Assembly: GCA_031291645.1 (NCBI GenBank)
Contig: JARLIQ010000113.1
Location: forward strand, 1-44,843
Reading direction: 5' to 3'
From: Caulobacteraceae bacterium
Lineage (GTDB): Bacteria; Pseudomonadota; Alphaproteobacteria; Caulobacterales; Caulobacteraceae
DNA: 44,843 nucleotides
This document shows positions 35,900 through 44,843 of this stretch, in pieces. Position 1 is the first letter of the stretch. Each line of letters begins with the position of its first letter. Both the position numbers and the translations under genes were made by a program. The notes below the pieces were generated by a model that saw only the letters and a program-made list of their open reading frames with translations, was not told where the DNA came from and did not search any database.

Positions 35900-36682
35900 A
35901 TGGGCGGCGTGCTCTCGACCTATCCCCTGCAGGCGGCCGCGGCGATCCGCGCCTCCCTGGCCGACCGGACCAACTTCCTGCTGCAGATGGGCGGGATGGC
36001 GGTCAACAACGGCTTCTTCCTGGCGCTATGGGTCCTGTTCTTCGCCGGCTTCAGGAGTGTCGGCGGCTGGGGCGCGGCGGACATGGCGCTGCTGCTGGGC
36101 CTGATCATGACCATCGTCGGGATCTCCGGCGTCGCCTTCGGCGGCTACCGCGACATGGCCGGGACCATCCTCAGCGGCGAGATCGACGCCCTGCTGACCC
36201 AGCCCAAGCCGGTGCTGGGCCGGCTCCTGTCGCGCGACAGCCTGCCGAGCGCCTGGGGCGACCTGGTGGTGGGGCTGGTCATCCTGGTGGGCTTCGGCCG
36301 GCTGAGCTGGGTCCAGGCGCCGCTGGCGCTGGGCGCGCTGGCCTGCGGCCTGGTGGTCTACCTGTCCGCGGCCACGGCCTTCGCCAGCCTGGCCTTCTGG
36401 GCCCGGGGCGCGCGCAGCTTCGCCCGGGACCTGACCGACTTCCTGATCCTGTTCTCCAGCTATCCCGGCTCGATCTTCTCCGGCGCGAGCAAGCTGGTGG
36501 TCTACACCCTGATGCCGGCGGGCTTCATCGTTCTGGCGCCGGTCAGGCTGCTGCGCGCGCCGGGCCTCGGGGCGGCGGGCGTGGTGGTCGGCGCGGCGGT
36601 GGTCTACGCCCTGATCACCCTGGCGGTGTTCCAGCTGGGCCTGGCCCGCTATCGCCGCGGCCTGACCCCGACCAGCGGTTAA
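35900..36682 (+). CDS. ABC-2 family permease, second subunit
   Basis: This 260-residue membrane protein completes the heteromeric exporter. It has about six helices (for example [60 protein letters not shown]) and a cytoplasmic [20 protein letters not shown] segment parallel to the one in the first permease. The ATG at 35900 is preceded by AAGGGGAACC and lies 13 bp after the previous stop. Transcription probably ends in the inverted-repeat element that follows. Confidence 0.88.
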   Translation: MGGVLSTYPLQAAAAIRASLADRTNFLLQMGGMAVNNGFFLALWVLFFAGFRSVGGWGAADMALLLGLIMTIVGISGVAFGGYRDMAGTILSGEIDALLTQPKPVLGRLLSRDSLPSAWGDLVVGLVILVGFGRLSWVQAPLALGALACGLVVYLSAATAFASLAFWARGARSFARDLTDFLILFSSYPGSIFSGASKLVVYTLMPAGFIVLAPVRLLRAPGLGAAGVVVGAAVVYALITLAVFQLGLARYRRGLTPTSG

Positions 36683-36694
36683 ACGCGGAGAGGA

Positions 36695-36843
36695 GCCCCT
36701 CCCCGCTGCGGGGAGGGGTTGGGGTGGGGGTGTCGGCTGTGCGTTTCCGGGGATCGGACGGCGTTTCAGCACGAGGGTGCGAGGACGGCCGGCGCGGCGC
36801 TGACACCCCCACCCCCTGCCCCCTCCCCGCAAGGGGGAGGGGC
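36695..36843. repeat. Nested inverted-repeat element (family 2), copy 2
   Basis: A left hairpin (CCCCTCCCC at 36696-36704, GGGGAGGGG at 36710-36718) faces a right hairpin (CCCCCTCCCCGCAAGGGGGA region, 36820-36842). The outer parts also pair: GGTTGGGGTGGGGGTGTC at the left with GACACCCCCACCCCCTGCC at the right. The layout and the GGGTTGGG...GGGTGT word are those of the element at 10202-10348. It begins 12 bp after the ABC permease stop and lies upstream of glpK. Confidence 0.8.
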
Positions 36844-36918
36844 GAGCACGCCGGCTGGTCGCAGGGGCGGCTTGGCCCTATGGAGGATGCGCCCGTCAAG
36901 AAGAGGCCGAATCCGCCC

Positions 36919-38412
36919 ATGACCCGCTTCGTCGCCGCCATCGACCAGGGGACCACCTCGTCGCGCTGCATCATCTTCGACCACGCCGGCGCCGTCGTCG
37001 CGTCGGACCAGATGGAGCACCGCCAGATCTTCCCCCGCCCCGGCTGGGTGGAGCACGACGCCGAGGAGATCTGGGCCAACGTCCAGACGGTGACCCGGCG
37101 GGCGATGGAGAAGCTGGGCGTCGGCCCGGCCGACCTCGCCGGCGTCGGCATCACCAACCAGCGCGAGACCACCGTCGTGTGGGACCGTTACAGCGGCAAG
37201 CCGATCTGCAACGCCATCGTCTGGCAGGACACCCGCACCGACCGGCTGGTGCGCGAACTGGGCGACGACGTCGGCCAGGACCGCTTCCGCGAGCGCTGCG
37301 GCCTGCCGCTGGCGACCTATTTCTCCGGGCCCAAGCTGCGCTGGATACTGGACAACGTCGAGGGCGCGCGGGCGCGGGCCGACCGGGGCGAGCTTCTGTT
37401 CGGCACCATCGACAGCTGGCTAATCTGGAACCTGACCGGCGAGCACGTCACCGACGTGACCAACGCCAGCCGCACCATGCTGATGAACCTGGAGGCGCTG
37501 GACTGGGACGAGAAGCTGATGGAGGCGATCGGCGTCCCGCGCTCGATGCTGCCCAGGATCCGGCCCTCGTCCGAGATCTACGGCGAGGCGGACGGGGTGC
37601 TGGCCGGCGTGCCGGTGGCCGGCGCCCTCGGCGACCAGCAGGCCGCCCTGTTCGGCCAGACCTGTTTCGCGCCCGGCGAGGGCAAGTGCACCTACGGCAC
37701 CGGCGCCTTCCTGCTGGTCAACACCGGCGAGGAACCGGTCTCGTCCAAGAACGGGCTCTTGACCACCGTCGGCTACAAGATCGGCTCGGAGCCAGCGGTC
37801 TACGCCCTGGAGGGTTCGATCGCGGTGACCGGCGCCCTGGTCCAGTGGGTGCGCGACAACCTGGGCCTGGTGTCGAGCGCCTCGGAGATCGAGGTCCTGG
37901 CCGCCAGCGTCGAGGACAACGGCGGCTGCTACTTCGTGCCGGCCTTCTCGGGCCTGTTCGCGCCCTACTGGCGCTCGGACGCGCGCGGGGTGATCGCGGG
38001 CCTGACCGGCTTCATCACCAAGGGCCACATCGCCCGCGCCGCGCTGGAGGCCACCGCCTGGCAGACCCGCGAGGTGGTCGACGCCATGATCGCCGATTCC
38101 GGCGTGCCCCTGCGCGCGCTGAAGGCCGACGGCGGGATGACCGCCAACGCGCTCCTGATGCAGTTCCTGGCCGACGTGCTGGATGCGCCGGTGGTGCTGC
38201 CGCAGGTCTCCGAGACCACCTGCCTGGGCGCGGCCTATGCGGCGGGCCTGGCGGTCGGCTACTGGCCCGACGTCGAGGGCCTCAGGGCCAACTGGCGCAA
38301 GGCGGCCGAATGGAGCCCGCAGATGAGCGTCGCCGTGCGCAACAAGAGCTTCCGCAAGTGGAAGAAGGCCGTCCAGCGGACCATGGACTGGATCGACGAC
38401 GACGACGCCTGA
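36919..38412 (+). CDS. glpK: Glycerol kinase
   Basis: GlpK phosphorylates glycerol to sn-glycerol 3-phosphate with ATP. The 497-residue product starts [20 protein letters not shown], with the FGGY-family phosphate-binding DQGTTSSR, then [40 protein letters not shown] and [14 protein letters not shown]. The C-terminal half has [55 protein letters not shown] and [20 protein letters not shown]. The ATG at 36919 fits the family length; an ATG at 36880 would add 13 residues. No glpF or glpD lies nearby. Confidence 0.96.
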   Translation: MTRFVAAIDQGTTSSRCIIFDHAGAVVASDQMEHRQIFPRPGWVEHDAEEIWANVQTVTRRAMEKLGVGPADLAGVGITNQRETTVVWDRYSGKPICNAIVWQDTRTDRLVRELGDDVGQDRFRERCGLPLATYFSGPKLRWILDNVEGARARADRGELLFGTIDSWLIWNLTGEHVTDVTNASRTMLMNLEALDWDEKLMEAIGVPRSMLPRIRPSSEIYGEADGVLAGVPVAGALGDQQAALFGQTCFAPGEGKCTYGTGAFLLVNTGEEPVSSKNGLLTTVGYKIGSEPAVYALEGSIAVTGALVQWVRDNLGLVSSASEIEVLAASVEDNGGCYFVPAFSGLFAPYWRSDARGVIAGLTGFITKGHIARAALEATAWQTREVVDAMIADSGVPLRALKADGGMTANALLMQFLADVLDAPVVLPQVSETTCLGAAYAAGLAVGYWPDVEGLRANWRKAAEWSPQMSVAVRNKSFRKWKKAVQRTMDWIDDDDA

Positions 38413-38540
38413 CCGTGGGCCTGGGCGCGGGCGCCATCATCCGGCGCGGTTTGCATGAAACCAATGGGCGTCTCGCGCATTGATCAAGCGGGGCTGTAAC
38501 GACCGCGCGGCTGTCCACGCCCGCTTTTGAGGAGAACGCC

Positions 38541-38822
<282 letters not shown>

Positions 38823-38832
38823 GGCGTGGCGG

Positions 38833-38857
38833 CCCCTTCTCCTGACCGGAGAAGGGG
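38833..38857. terminator. Bidirectional stem-loop between convergent genes
   Basis: CCCCTTCTCC (38833-38842) and GGAGAAGGGG (38848-38857) form a perfect 10 bp stem with a 5-base loop. It lies 10 bp after the His-rich gene and 13 bp after the pstB stop on the other strand. The U-tract is poor on both sides, so termination is likely but not certain. Confidence 0.6.
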
Positions 38858-38869
38858 TTCTACCCGAGT

Positions 38870-39679
38870 CTAGCCGAACCGGCCGCCGATGTAGTCGGCG
38901 GTGCGCTTGGCCCGCGGCGCGCTGAACAGCTCGGCGGTGGGCGCGAACTCGATCAGCCGGCCCAGGAACATGAACGCCGTATTGTCCGACACCCGCGTGG
39001 CCTGCTGCAGGTTATGGGTGACGATGACGATCGTGTAGTCCTTCTTCAGGTCGACGATCGTCTCCTCGAGCTTGGCGGTGGACAGCGGGTCCAGCGCCGA
39101 GGCGGGCTCGTCGAGCAGCAGCACCTCGGGCTTGACCGCGATGCCGCGCGCCACGCACAGCCGCTGCTGCTGGCCGCCGGACAGGCCCAGGCCCGAGGAC
39201 TTCAGCTTGTCCTTGACCTCGTCCCACAGGGCGGCCTTGCGCAGGGACTCCTCGACCCGCTGGTCCATCTCGGCGCGGTTCAGCCCCTCGTAGAGCCGCA
39301 CGCCGAAGGCGACGTTGTCGTAGATCGACATCGGGAACGGGGTCGGCTTCTGGAACACCATGCCGACGCGCGAGCGCAGGGTGGCGACGTCGACCTTGCG
39401 GTCGAGGATGTTCTCCCCGTCCAGCATCACCATCCCCTTGGCCTTCTGGCCGGGATAGAGGCCGTAGATGCGGTTGAGCACCCGCAGCAGGGTGGACTTG
39501 CCGCAGCCCGACGGGCCGATCATGGCGGTCACGCCCTTGTTGACCACCGGCAGGCTGACCCCGTGCAGCGCCTGGTTCTTGCCGTAGAAGAAATCCAGGT
39601 TCTGGACGTGCAGCTTGATCGCCTCGGGCGGCACTTCGCTGGCGTAGTGCTCGAAGGTGTCGGTGTTCAGGGCGTTCAT
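38870..39679 (-). CDS. pstB: Phosphate ABC transporter ATP-binding protein PstB
   Basis: PstB energises high-affinity phosphate uptake. The 269-residue product shows Walker A in [20 protein letters not shown], the family stretch [20 protein letters not shown], the signature [20 protein letters not shown] and Walker [21 protein letters not shown], and ends with [18 protein letters not shown] as in PstB. Its ATG overlaps the pstA stop by 4 bp (39676-39679). It is the last gene of the operon in the window; phoU and phoB do not follow. Confidence 0.97.
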   Translation of the reverse strand: MNALNTDTFEHYASEVPPEAIKLHVQNLDFFYGKNQALHGVSLPVVNKGVTAMIGPSGCGKSTLLRVLNRIYGLYPGQKAKGMVMLDGENILDRKVDVATLRSRVGMVFQKPTPFPMSIYDNVAFGVRLYEGLNRAEMDQRVEESLRKAALWDEVKDKLKSSGLGLSGGQQQRLCVARGIAVKPEVLLLDEPASALDPLSTAKLEETIVDLKKDYTIVIVTHNLQQATRVSDNTAFMFLGRLIEFAPTAELFSAPRAKRTADYIGGRFG

Positions 39680-40524
39680 GAGCGGCGAGGCTCCCGGGTG
39701 AGTATGCGCGCTATAATATTGGCGGCGAGGACGGCGCCGGCGAGGATCAGGGCGCCGACCCAGGCCAGGCGCACCCAGTCATCATAGGCGCTGAGCGCGA
39801 AGTTGAAGATGACCTGCGGCAGGCTGGCCATCGGCCGAAGCGGGTCGAGGCTGAAGAACTGGTTGCCGAAGGAGGTGAACAGCAGGGGCGCGGTCTCGCC
39901 GCTGATCCGGGCGAAGGCCAGAAGGCCGCCGGTCAGGATGCCGCTGCCGGCCGATTTCCAGAGGATCTTGCGGATCGCCATCCAGTGCGGCGTGCCCAGC
40001 GCCACGCCCGACTCCCGCAGGGCGGTAGGCTGCAGCTTGAGCACGTCCTCGGTGGTTCGGGTGATGATCGGCACGGCGATCAGGGCCAGGGCGACCGCCC
40101 CGGCGATGGCCGAGAAGTGGCCGATCACGTGCGCGACCATGACGTCGTAGACGAACAGGCCCACCAGCACCGATGGCGCCGAGAGCAGGATGTCGTTCAC
40201 GAACCGCACCGCCTCGGCGTAGGGGGTGTTGCGGCCGTACTCCGCCAGCCAGGTGCCGGCCAGGACCCCGACGATCACCGCGATCACCATCCCCAGGGCG
40301 CACAGGATGATCGAGCCGACGATGGCGTTCATCAGGCCCCCGGGCGAGCCCGGGGCGGGGGTCGACTGGGTGAAGACCGCGAGGTTCAGTCCGCCGAAGC
40401 CCTGGGTGAGCAGCGACCAGAAGATGGCCGCCAGCGCGAACAGGGCGATCACCGCGGTGATCCAGCAGAAGGTGGTGAAGGCGCCGGCGGCGACCGTGCG
40501 ACGGGCTCTGCGGAATGAGGCCAT
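39676..40524 (-). CDS. pstA: Phosphate ABC transporter permease PstA
   Basis: The 282-residue inner-membrane permease has six helices and the transport-permease motif, seen as [20 protein letters not shown] (EAA-like loop). Other markers are [56 protein letters not shown] and [21 protein letters not shown] chose the ATG at 40522-40524 because GGAGAA precedes it and pstC ends 11 bp upstream; a longer in-frame reading passes back through pstC. It overlaps pstB by 4 bp. Confidence 0.95.
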   Translation of the reverse strand: MASFRRARRTVAAGAFTTFCWITAVIALFALAAIFWSLLTQGFGGLNLAVFTQSTPAPGSPGGLMNAIVGSIILCALGMVIAVIVGVLAGTWLAEYGRNTPYAEAVRFVNDILLSAPSVLVGLFVYDVMVAHVIGHFSAIAGAVALALIAVPIITRTTEDVLKLQPTALRESGVALGTPHWMAIRKILWKSAGSGILTGGLLAFARISGETAPLLFTSFGNQFFSLDPLRPMASLPQVIFNFALSAYDDWVRLAWVGALILAGAVLAANIIARILTREPRRS

Positions 40525-40535
40525 GGTCGGTTCTC

Positions 40536-41492
40536 CTAAACCTGCTTGTCCGAGCCGAGCAGCGCGCGCGCCATGGCCAGGACGACGAAGGTGATCAGGA
40601 ACAGGACCAGGCCCAGCGCGATCAAGGCGGAGGTGTGCATCGCGCCAGTCGCCTCGTTGAACTCGTTGGCGATGGTCGAGGCGATGGTCGAGCCGCTGTC
40701 GAACAGCGACTTGGGCAGGCTGTGCGAATTGCCGATGACGAAGGTCACGGCCATGGTCTCGCCGAGCGCGCGGCCCAGGCCCAGCATCACGGCCCCGACG
40801 GCGCTGCGCCGCACATAGGGCAGGCTGACCGACATGATCACTTCCAGCGGGGTCGAGCCCATGCCGTAGCCGCTTTCGCGCAGCTGGACCGGGACCGTCA
40901 GCAGCAGCTCGCGCAGCACCGCGGCCATGTAGGGCAGGATCATGATCGCCAGGATGACCGAGGCGGTGAAGATGTTGGCGCCGTTGGGCACGCCCGCGGT
41001 CAGCTTCTCGAGCAGCGAGCCGGGCTGGGCCATGGTCATCAGCGGCAGCTGGACGTGCATGGCGAAGAAGGGCGCGAAGACGAACAGGCCCCACATGCCG
41101 TAGACGATCGAGGGGATGCCGGCCAGCAGCTCGACCGCGACGCCGATCGGGCGGCGCAGGGGCGAGGGGCAGAACTCGACCAGGAAGACCGCGACGCCGA
41201 AGGCGACCGGCAGGGAGAAGACCAGGGCCAGGATGGCCGACACCAGGGTCCCGATGATCGGGCCTTCGGCGCCGAACACCTCGGTCACCGGATTCCATTC
41301 GGTGGAGGTGAAGAAGTGGAAGCCGAACTTCGCCAGCGCCGGCCATCCGCCGATCAGCAGCGAGATCACGATGCCGGTGAGCGAGGCCAGGAGGGCGGTC
41401 GCCGCCGCGAAACAGGCGTAGCGGAACACCGGGTCCAGAGCGGCCCCTTTCGGGGGGGCTCGCCTTGAAAGGGCGGGATCGATGGCGGTCAT
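40536..41492 (-). CDS. pstC: Phosphate ABC transporter permease PstC
   Basis: The 318-residue permease has six helices. Typical PstC features are FTSTEWNPVTEVFGAEGPII, EFCPSPLRRPIGVAVELLAG, IPSIVYGMWGLFVFAPFF, the EAA-type loop LRESGYGMGSTPLEVIMSVS and GRALGETMAVTFVIGNSHS. I chose the ATG at 41490-41492 (MTAIDPAL); an earlier in-frame start at 41540 is possible but adds sequence without family similarity. It lies 74 bp after pstS, in which no terminator hairpin is evident. Confidence 0.95.
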   Translation of the reverse strand: MTAIDPALSRRAPPKGAALDPVFRYACFAAATALLASLTGIVISLLIGGWPALAKFGFHFFTSTEWNPVTEVFGAEGPIIGTLVSAILALVFSLPVAFGVAVFLVEFCPSPLRRPIGVAVELLAGIPSIVYGMWGLFVFAPFFAMHVQLPLMTMAQPGSLLEKLTAGVPNGANIFTASVILAIMILPYMAAVLRELLLTVPVQLRESGYGMGSTPLEVIMSVSLPYVRRSAVGAVMLGLGRALGETMAVTFVIGNSHSLPKSLFDSGSTIASTIANEFNEATGAMHTSALIALGLVLFLITFVVLAMARALLGSDKQV

Positions 41493-41566
41493 CAGGCTCT
41501 TTGCGCAAACGATGGAGGCTGGCGAGGCGCCAGCCTCCACACTTGGTGGGCTAAAGACGCTCTAGC

Positions 41567-42613
41567 TTAGCGCGACACGTAGACGGGCTGACCGTTCGGG
41601 CCCTTGACGTTGGCGATCCAGGCCTTGCGGACCTGCGCCTTCACCGGGGCCGGCAGCGACACGTAGTCCAGGGCGGCGGCCGCCGGGTCGCCGTTCTTGT
41701 AGGCCCAGTCGAAGAACTTCAGCACTTCCGCACCGGTCTCGGCGTTGGCCTGCTGCTTGTAGACCAGGATGAAGGTGGCCCCGGTGATCGGCCAGGAAGC
41801 CGCGCCCGGCTGGTCGAGCAGGAGCAGGTAGAAGCCCGGCGCCTTCGACCAGTCGCCATGGCTGGCGGCGGCGGCGAAGTTGTTGGCGTCCGGCGGGACG
41901 AAGGTGCCCTGCTTGGTCTGCATCAGGGCGTAGGTCATGTGGTTCTGCTTGGCGTAGGCGTACTCGACGTAGCCGATCGAGCCGATCGTCTGGCGCACGA
42001 AGGCGGCGACGCCGTCGTTGCCCTTGCCGCCCAGGCCCGTCGGCCATTGCACGGAGTCGCTGCCGCCGACCTTCGAGGCCCAGGTCGGGTTCTTCATCGA
42101 CAGATAGGTGGTGAACAGGAAGCTGGTGCCCGAGCCGTCCGAACGGTGCACGACGGTGATCGGCAGGTTGGGCAGCGGGACCGCGCCGTTCAGCGCCTTG
42201 ATCCGCGGGTCGTTCCACTTGGTGATCGCGCCGAGGTAGATGTCGGCCAGGACCGAGCCGGTCAGCTTGATCTGGCCGGGACGCACGCCCGGCAGGTTCA
42301 TCACCGGCACGACGCCGCCGACGACGGTCGGGAATTGGAACAGGCCGGCGGCGCTCAGGTCTTCCGGCTTCAGCGGCTTGTCGGACGCGCCGAAGTCGAC
42401 GGTCTTGGCCTTGATCTGCTTGATGCCGCCGCCCGAACCGATCGCCTGATAGTTCAGGCCGGTGTGGGTCTGGGCGCGGTAGGCTTCCGCCCACTTGGCG
42501 TAGACGGGCGCGGGGAAGGTCGCGCCGGCGCCGGAAAGGTCAGCCCCTTGGGCGGTGGCCGCAGCGCCGATCGTCAGGACCGCGCAGGCCGCCGCGATGA
42601 GTCTCTTTAACAT
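41567..42613 (-). CDS. pstS: Periplasmic phosphate-binding protein PstS
   Basis: PstS captures inorganic phosphate in the periplasm. The 348-residue precursor has a Sec signal (MLKRLIAAACAVLTIGAAAT, cut near AQG-AD), then DLSGAGATFPAPVYAKWAEA, the phosphate-binding loops IGSGGGIKQIKAKTVDFGAS and ITVVHRSDGSGTSFLFTTYL. Two ATG codons compete: AAGGAG abuts the one at 42617-42619, leaving no spacer, but is 6 bp from the one at 42611-42613, so I chose the latter. It is the first gene of pstSCAB and is preceded by a Pho box. Confidence 0.97.
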   Translation of the reverse strand: MLKRLIAAACAVLTIGAAATAQGADLSGAGATFPAPVYAKWAEAYRAQTHTGLNYQAIGSGGGIKQIKAKTVDFGASDKPLKPEDLSAAGLFQFPTVVGGVVPVMNLPGVRPGQIKLTGSVLADIYLGAITKWNDPRIKALNGAVPLPNLPITVVHRSDGSGTSFLFTTYLSMKNPTWASKVGGSDSVQWPTGLGGKGNDGVAAFVRQTIGSIGYVEYAYAKQNHMTYALMQTKQGTFVPPDANNFAAAASHGDWSKAPGFYLLLLDQPGAASWPITGATFILVYKQQANAETGAEVLKFFDWAYKNGDPAAAALDYVSLPAPVKAQVRKAWIANVKGPNGQPVYVSR

Positions 42614-42978
42614 CCGCATCTCCTTGAATGGGCGATCGGTTGAGCCACCCCTCTGGTGTGGGTCAATACTGAGAGGGCTTGTCAGTTTAGTGACAGTCAA
42701 GCTGTTGGAACGATTCTCATTTCCGCCCGGCAACCTTGCCCGGACGCTCGCGAGGCGCATGAAAACGATCTGTGTACAGATGTTATTCGCGATGATCCGG
42801 AAGCGGCGGCCACGGTCCGCGCCGGCGACGCGGACCGGTTGCGCCGGGCGGCCTGCGGCGTTGACCGCCCGCGAAACCGGCTTTCCGCTGGGCGGTTTCC
42901 CCGCTAGTGCTGGGGGCGCGCAAAACGGGGGCGAGCGCGCGCAGTGACCGGGCCTCCGCGAGGTGGGACAGGCCGAGC
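42614..42978. other. Divergent intergenic region between pstS and the tipN-like gene
   Basis: These 365 bp hold the pstS leader (42614-42660), the Pho box (42679-42696) and an unassigned rest. Short openings on the plus strand cross the region but overlap the pstS promoter and lack domains or ribosome sites, so I treat them as chance. A weak stem (GAAACC at 42873-42878, GGTTTC at 42894-42899) is the only other structure noted. Confidence 0.6.
42679..42696 (-). promoter_or_regulatory. Pho box of the pstSCAB operon
   Basis: On the minus strand the sequence is CTGTCACTAAACTGACAA: two CTGTCA-type heptamers repeated with an 11 bp period and an AT-rich centre. It matches the PhoB consensus CTGTCATAWAWCTGTCAY with few deviations. 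It lies 66 bp upstream of the pstS ATG, with CAGTATTGA further downstream as a plausible -10. The operon should therefore be induced by PhoB-P during phosphate starvation. Confidence 0.8.
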
Positions 42979-44843
42979 ATGAGATCGAAAAGGCCAGCAC
43001 CGCTCGACCTTTCGCGCGCCGCAGCGTCGGCGCCGCGGCCGGACGGCGCGGCCGAGCCGCTGATCGACGCTCCGGAAGACCTGGATTTCCAGCAGCGCGA
43101 ATTCCAGCTCGCCGGACAGGGCGGCGCGGTGGTGGCCGCCGGCGCGCCCGAACTGCCCGCCCTGGGCGAAGAGGACCGGGCCGGGCGGGTGCGCAGCCCG
43201 CGCGCCTGGCCCTTCTATGTGGCGGCCGCGGTGGTCTCGGTCCTGTGGACCCTGGCGCCGGTCATGTTCGCCTGGGGCTATCGCCGCGAGATCGTTCCCT
43301 TCGCCAACGACCCGTTCGCCCTGGCGGTGCTGGGCCTGCTGGCGCTCGGCCCCATGGCCCTGGTCTGGCTGGCGGCCTATGTCGCCCACCAGGGCGCGAA
43401 GCTGGCGGCCGAGACGCGGCGCGCGCAGATCCTGGCCGACACCCTGCTGCAGCCGGCCGCCCTGGCCGCGCGCGGGGCCGGCACGGCGGTCGAGACCGTC
43501 AGGCGCGAGATCGAGCAGGCCACCGCCGCCGCGGCCCAGGCCCGCGACGAGCTGACCGCCCTGCGCGAGGTGCTGGCGGCCGAGAGCCGGACGCTGGTGG
43601 ACGCCGCCCAGGCCTCCAGCCGCGCGGCCGAGGCGCTGACCGGCGGCCTCGGCGCCGAGCGCGAGAAGATGGGCGCCCTGGCCGGGACCCTGGACGTCCA
43701 GGCCATGAACGTGGCCGACGCCATCGCCCGCCACGCCAGGATGGTGGCCGAGGCCTCCGACCTGGCCGAGACCCAGATCCGCGAAGCCGAGGCGGCGCTG
43801 GCCGCCCGCGCCGCCGACCTGGCCGCCGCGGCCGGCGAGGCCTCCGACGCGGCCCGGGTGGCCGGCGAGGACCTGGCCCGCCAGATCGCCCGGCTGGAGA
43901 CCGCCGGCCTCGGTGTCGGCGACCAGGCCCGGGTGGTCGAGGAGAGCCTGACCGGCCAGCGCGCCGCCCTGGTCAGCGTCGCCCACGGCCTGCGCGCCGA
44001 CCAGGAAGCCTTCGCCGCCGAGGCGGAATCCCAGCGCGCCCAGTTCCTCGAGATCGTGGCCCACGCCCGCGAAGGCGCCGGCCAGATCGACGAGAACGCT
44101 GCGCGCGGCGCCCAGACGCTGCGCGATCTGATCGCCGAGGCGGCCGGGCGGCTGCACGAGGTGTCCGACGCCGCCGCCCAGGAGCGCGACCAGCTGGGCG
44201 AGGCCGTCGCCCGCTCGCTCGGCGCCGTGTCCGAGGCCGCGGCCGGCGAACGCAACGCCCTGGAGACCCAGACCCGCGAGGCCATCGAGGGCATGGCGGC
44301 GGCGGCCGAACAGGCGCGCCGCGCAGCCGAAGACCACGCCCAGACCGTGCGCCACAAGATCGACCAGCTGGGCGAAGCGGCCTTCGCCGCCGGCCAGCGC
44401 GCCGACACCGTGTTCGAGGCCCGGCTGAACGAGGCCCGCGCCATGGTCGAGCAGTCGGCCAGGCTGGTCGAGGACGCCGGCGCCCGCTCCGCCGCCCAGC
44501 TGGCCCAGGGCGTGATCTCGGCGCGCGAGACCCTGGGCGAGCTGGAGCGCCTGCTGGCCGAGCTCGACGCGCGCATCACCAAGCTGCCGGCCGACGCCGA
44601 GGCTGGCGCCCAGCAGGTGCGCGCCAGCCTGACCCGCGGCATGGAGGAGCTGATGGCCTCCGCCCGCCGCGCGGCCGAGGAGACCCAGAGCATCGACGCG
44701 GCGTTCCAGGACCGGGTGCGGCGCAACTACGACATGCTGAGCGAGGCGGTCCGGCTGATGGGCGTGGTGGCCGGCGCGGCCAGCACCAGCGCCCCGCCGC
44801 CCCGCCCCGCCCCGCGGGTGGTCGCGCCCGCGCCGGCGCCGCC
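42979..44843 (+). CDS. Membrane-anchored coiled-coil protein, TipN-like (C-terminus cut by window edge)
   Basis: The open frame runs from the ATG at 42979 to the window end (621 codons, no stop). Residues 1-75 are a Pro/Ala/acidic cytoplasmic segment starting MRSKRPAPLDLSRAAASAP. Two membrane helices follow (about 77-99, PFYVAAAVVSVLWTLAPVMF, and 112-136, PFALAVLGLLALGPMALVWL). From residue 140 the protein is a long Ala/Glu/Arg-rich coiled coil (for example ETRRAQILADTLLQPAALAA, RKIDQL-like heptads) up to a Pro-rich stretch near residue 605. This layout is that of TipN, the Caulobacter protein marking the new pole, but no domain is diagnostic, so the name is tentative. It is divergent from pstS. 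Confidence 0.75.
   Translation, partial: MRSKRPAPLDLSRAAASAPRPDGAAEPLIDAPEDLDFQQREFQLAGQGGAVVAAGAPELPALGEEDRAGRVRSPRAWPFYVAAAVVSVLWTLAPVMFAWGYRREIVPFANDPFALAVLGLLALGPMALVWLAAYVAHQGAKLAAETRRAQILADTLLQPAALAARGAGTAVETVRREIEQATAAAAQARDELTALREVLAAESRTLVDAAQASSRAAEALTGGLGAEREKMGALAGTLDVQAMNVADAIARHARMVAEASDLAETQIREAEAALAARAADLAAAAGEASDAARVAGEDLARQIARLETAGLGVGDQARVVEESLTGQRAALVSVAHGLRADQEAFAAEAESQRAQFLEIVAHAREGAGQIDENAARGAQTLRDLIAEAAGRLHEVSDAAAQERDQLGEAVARSLGAVSEAAAGERNALETQTREAIEGMAAAAEQARRAAEDHAQTVRHKIDQLGEAAFAAGQRADTVFEARLNEARAMVEQSARLVEDAGARSAAQLAQGVISARETLGELERLLAELDARITKLPADAEAGAQQVRASLTRGMEELMASARRAAEETQSIDAAFQDRVRRNYDMLSEAVRLMGVVAGAASTSAPPPRPAPRVVAPAPAP

Noticed and set aside
34080-36682. 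Three-gene ABC exporter considered as a self-immunity module of a bacteriocin or antibiotic cluster
   Set aside because: No biosynthetic, precursor or regulatory gene lies beside it; it is a common exporter type.
42555-42947. Open frames of 83-130 codons in the pstS-tipN intergenic region
   Set aside because: They overlap the Pho box and the pstS leader or coding start, have no ribosome sites and no family resemblance.

Overview
The window is a contiguous piece of chromosome from a GC-rich alphaproteobacterium, most likely of the order Caulobacterales (Phenylobacterium or Caulobacter type). The evidence is the flagellar block fliM-fliL divergent from flgF-flgG-flgA-flgH with a sigma-54 type promoter, a TipN-like polar membrane coiled-coil protein at the right edge, many GTG/TTG starts, and very high GC throughout. 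I see no rRNA, tRNA, CRISPR array, prophage or complete insertion sequence.

Layout. 1-4781: flagellar genes, with fliM (cut by the window edge) and fliL leftward and flgF-flgG-flgA-flgH rightward. 5019-8603 (leftward): xseB-ispA-dxs-cupin, joining isoprenoid precursor synthesis to the exonuclease VII small subunit. 8807-11933 (rightward): an MFS permease and a malonyl-CoA synthetase (MatB type). 11951-16693 (leftward): NAD synthetase, then a rubrerythrin / GlpC-like iron-sulfur protein / DUF3501 trio. 16794-18817: a divergent MepK-like peptidase and MFS permease. 19006-24113 (leftward): Gfo/Idh/MocA oxidoreductase, sulfatase and GH3 glycosidase, which looks like a cytoplasmic set for sulfated sugars. 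24277-28512: amidohydrolase, OsmC-like protein, a TetR regulator divergent from an NTF2-like and an NmrA-like gene, and an AT-richer orphan membrane protein. 28574-32042 (leftward): branched-chain 2-oxoacid dehydrogenase E1alpha-E1beta-E2. 32185-33652: 3-methyladenine DNA glycosylase, then an overlapping ArsR-SRPBCC pair. 34080-36682: a three-gene ABC-2 exporter. 36919-38822: glycerol kinase and a His-rich glycine-zipper protein. 38870-42613 (leftward): pstS-pstC-pstA-pstB behind a clear Pho box. 42979-end: the TipN-like gene, cut by the window edge.

Most genes are housekeeping or common accessory metabolism. The less ordinary signals are: (i) a dispersed ~124 bp element with 32 bp inverted termini, present twice in opposite orientation, each time between convergent genes, plus a half copy; (ii) two further families of intergenic inverted repeats; (iii) the uncharacterised rubrerythrin / iron-sulfur / DUF3501 trio with a palindrome upstream; (iv) the sulfatase-GH3-oxidoreductase set lacking export signals; (v) a possibly leaderless arsR; (vi) an OsmC homologue without the second cysteine. 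I found no convincing defence island or clearly unprecedented system; the DUF3501 trio is the best candidate for undescribed biology.
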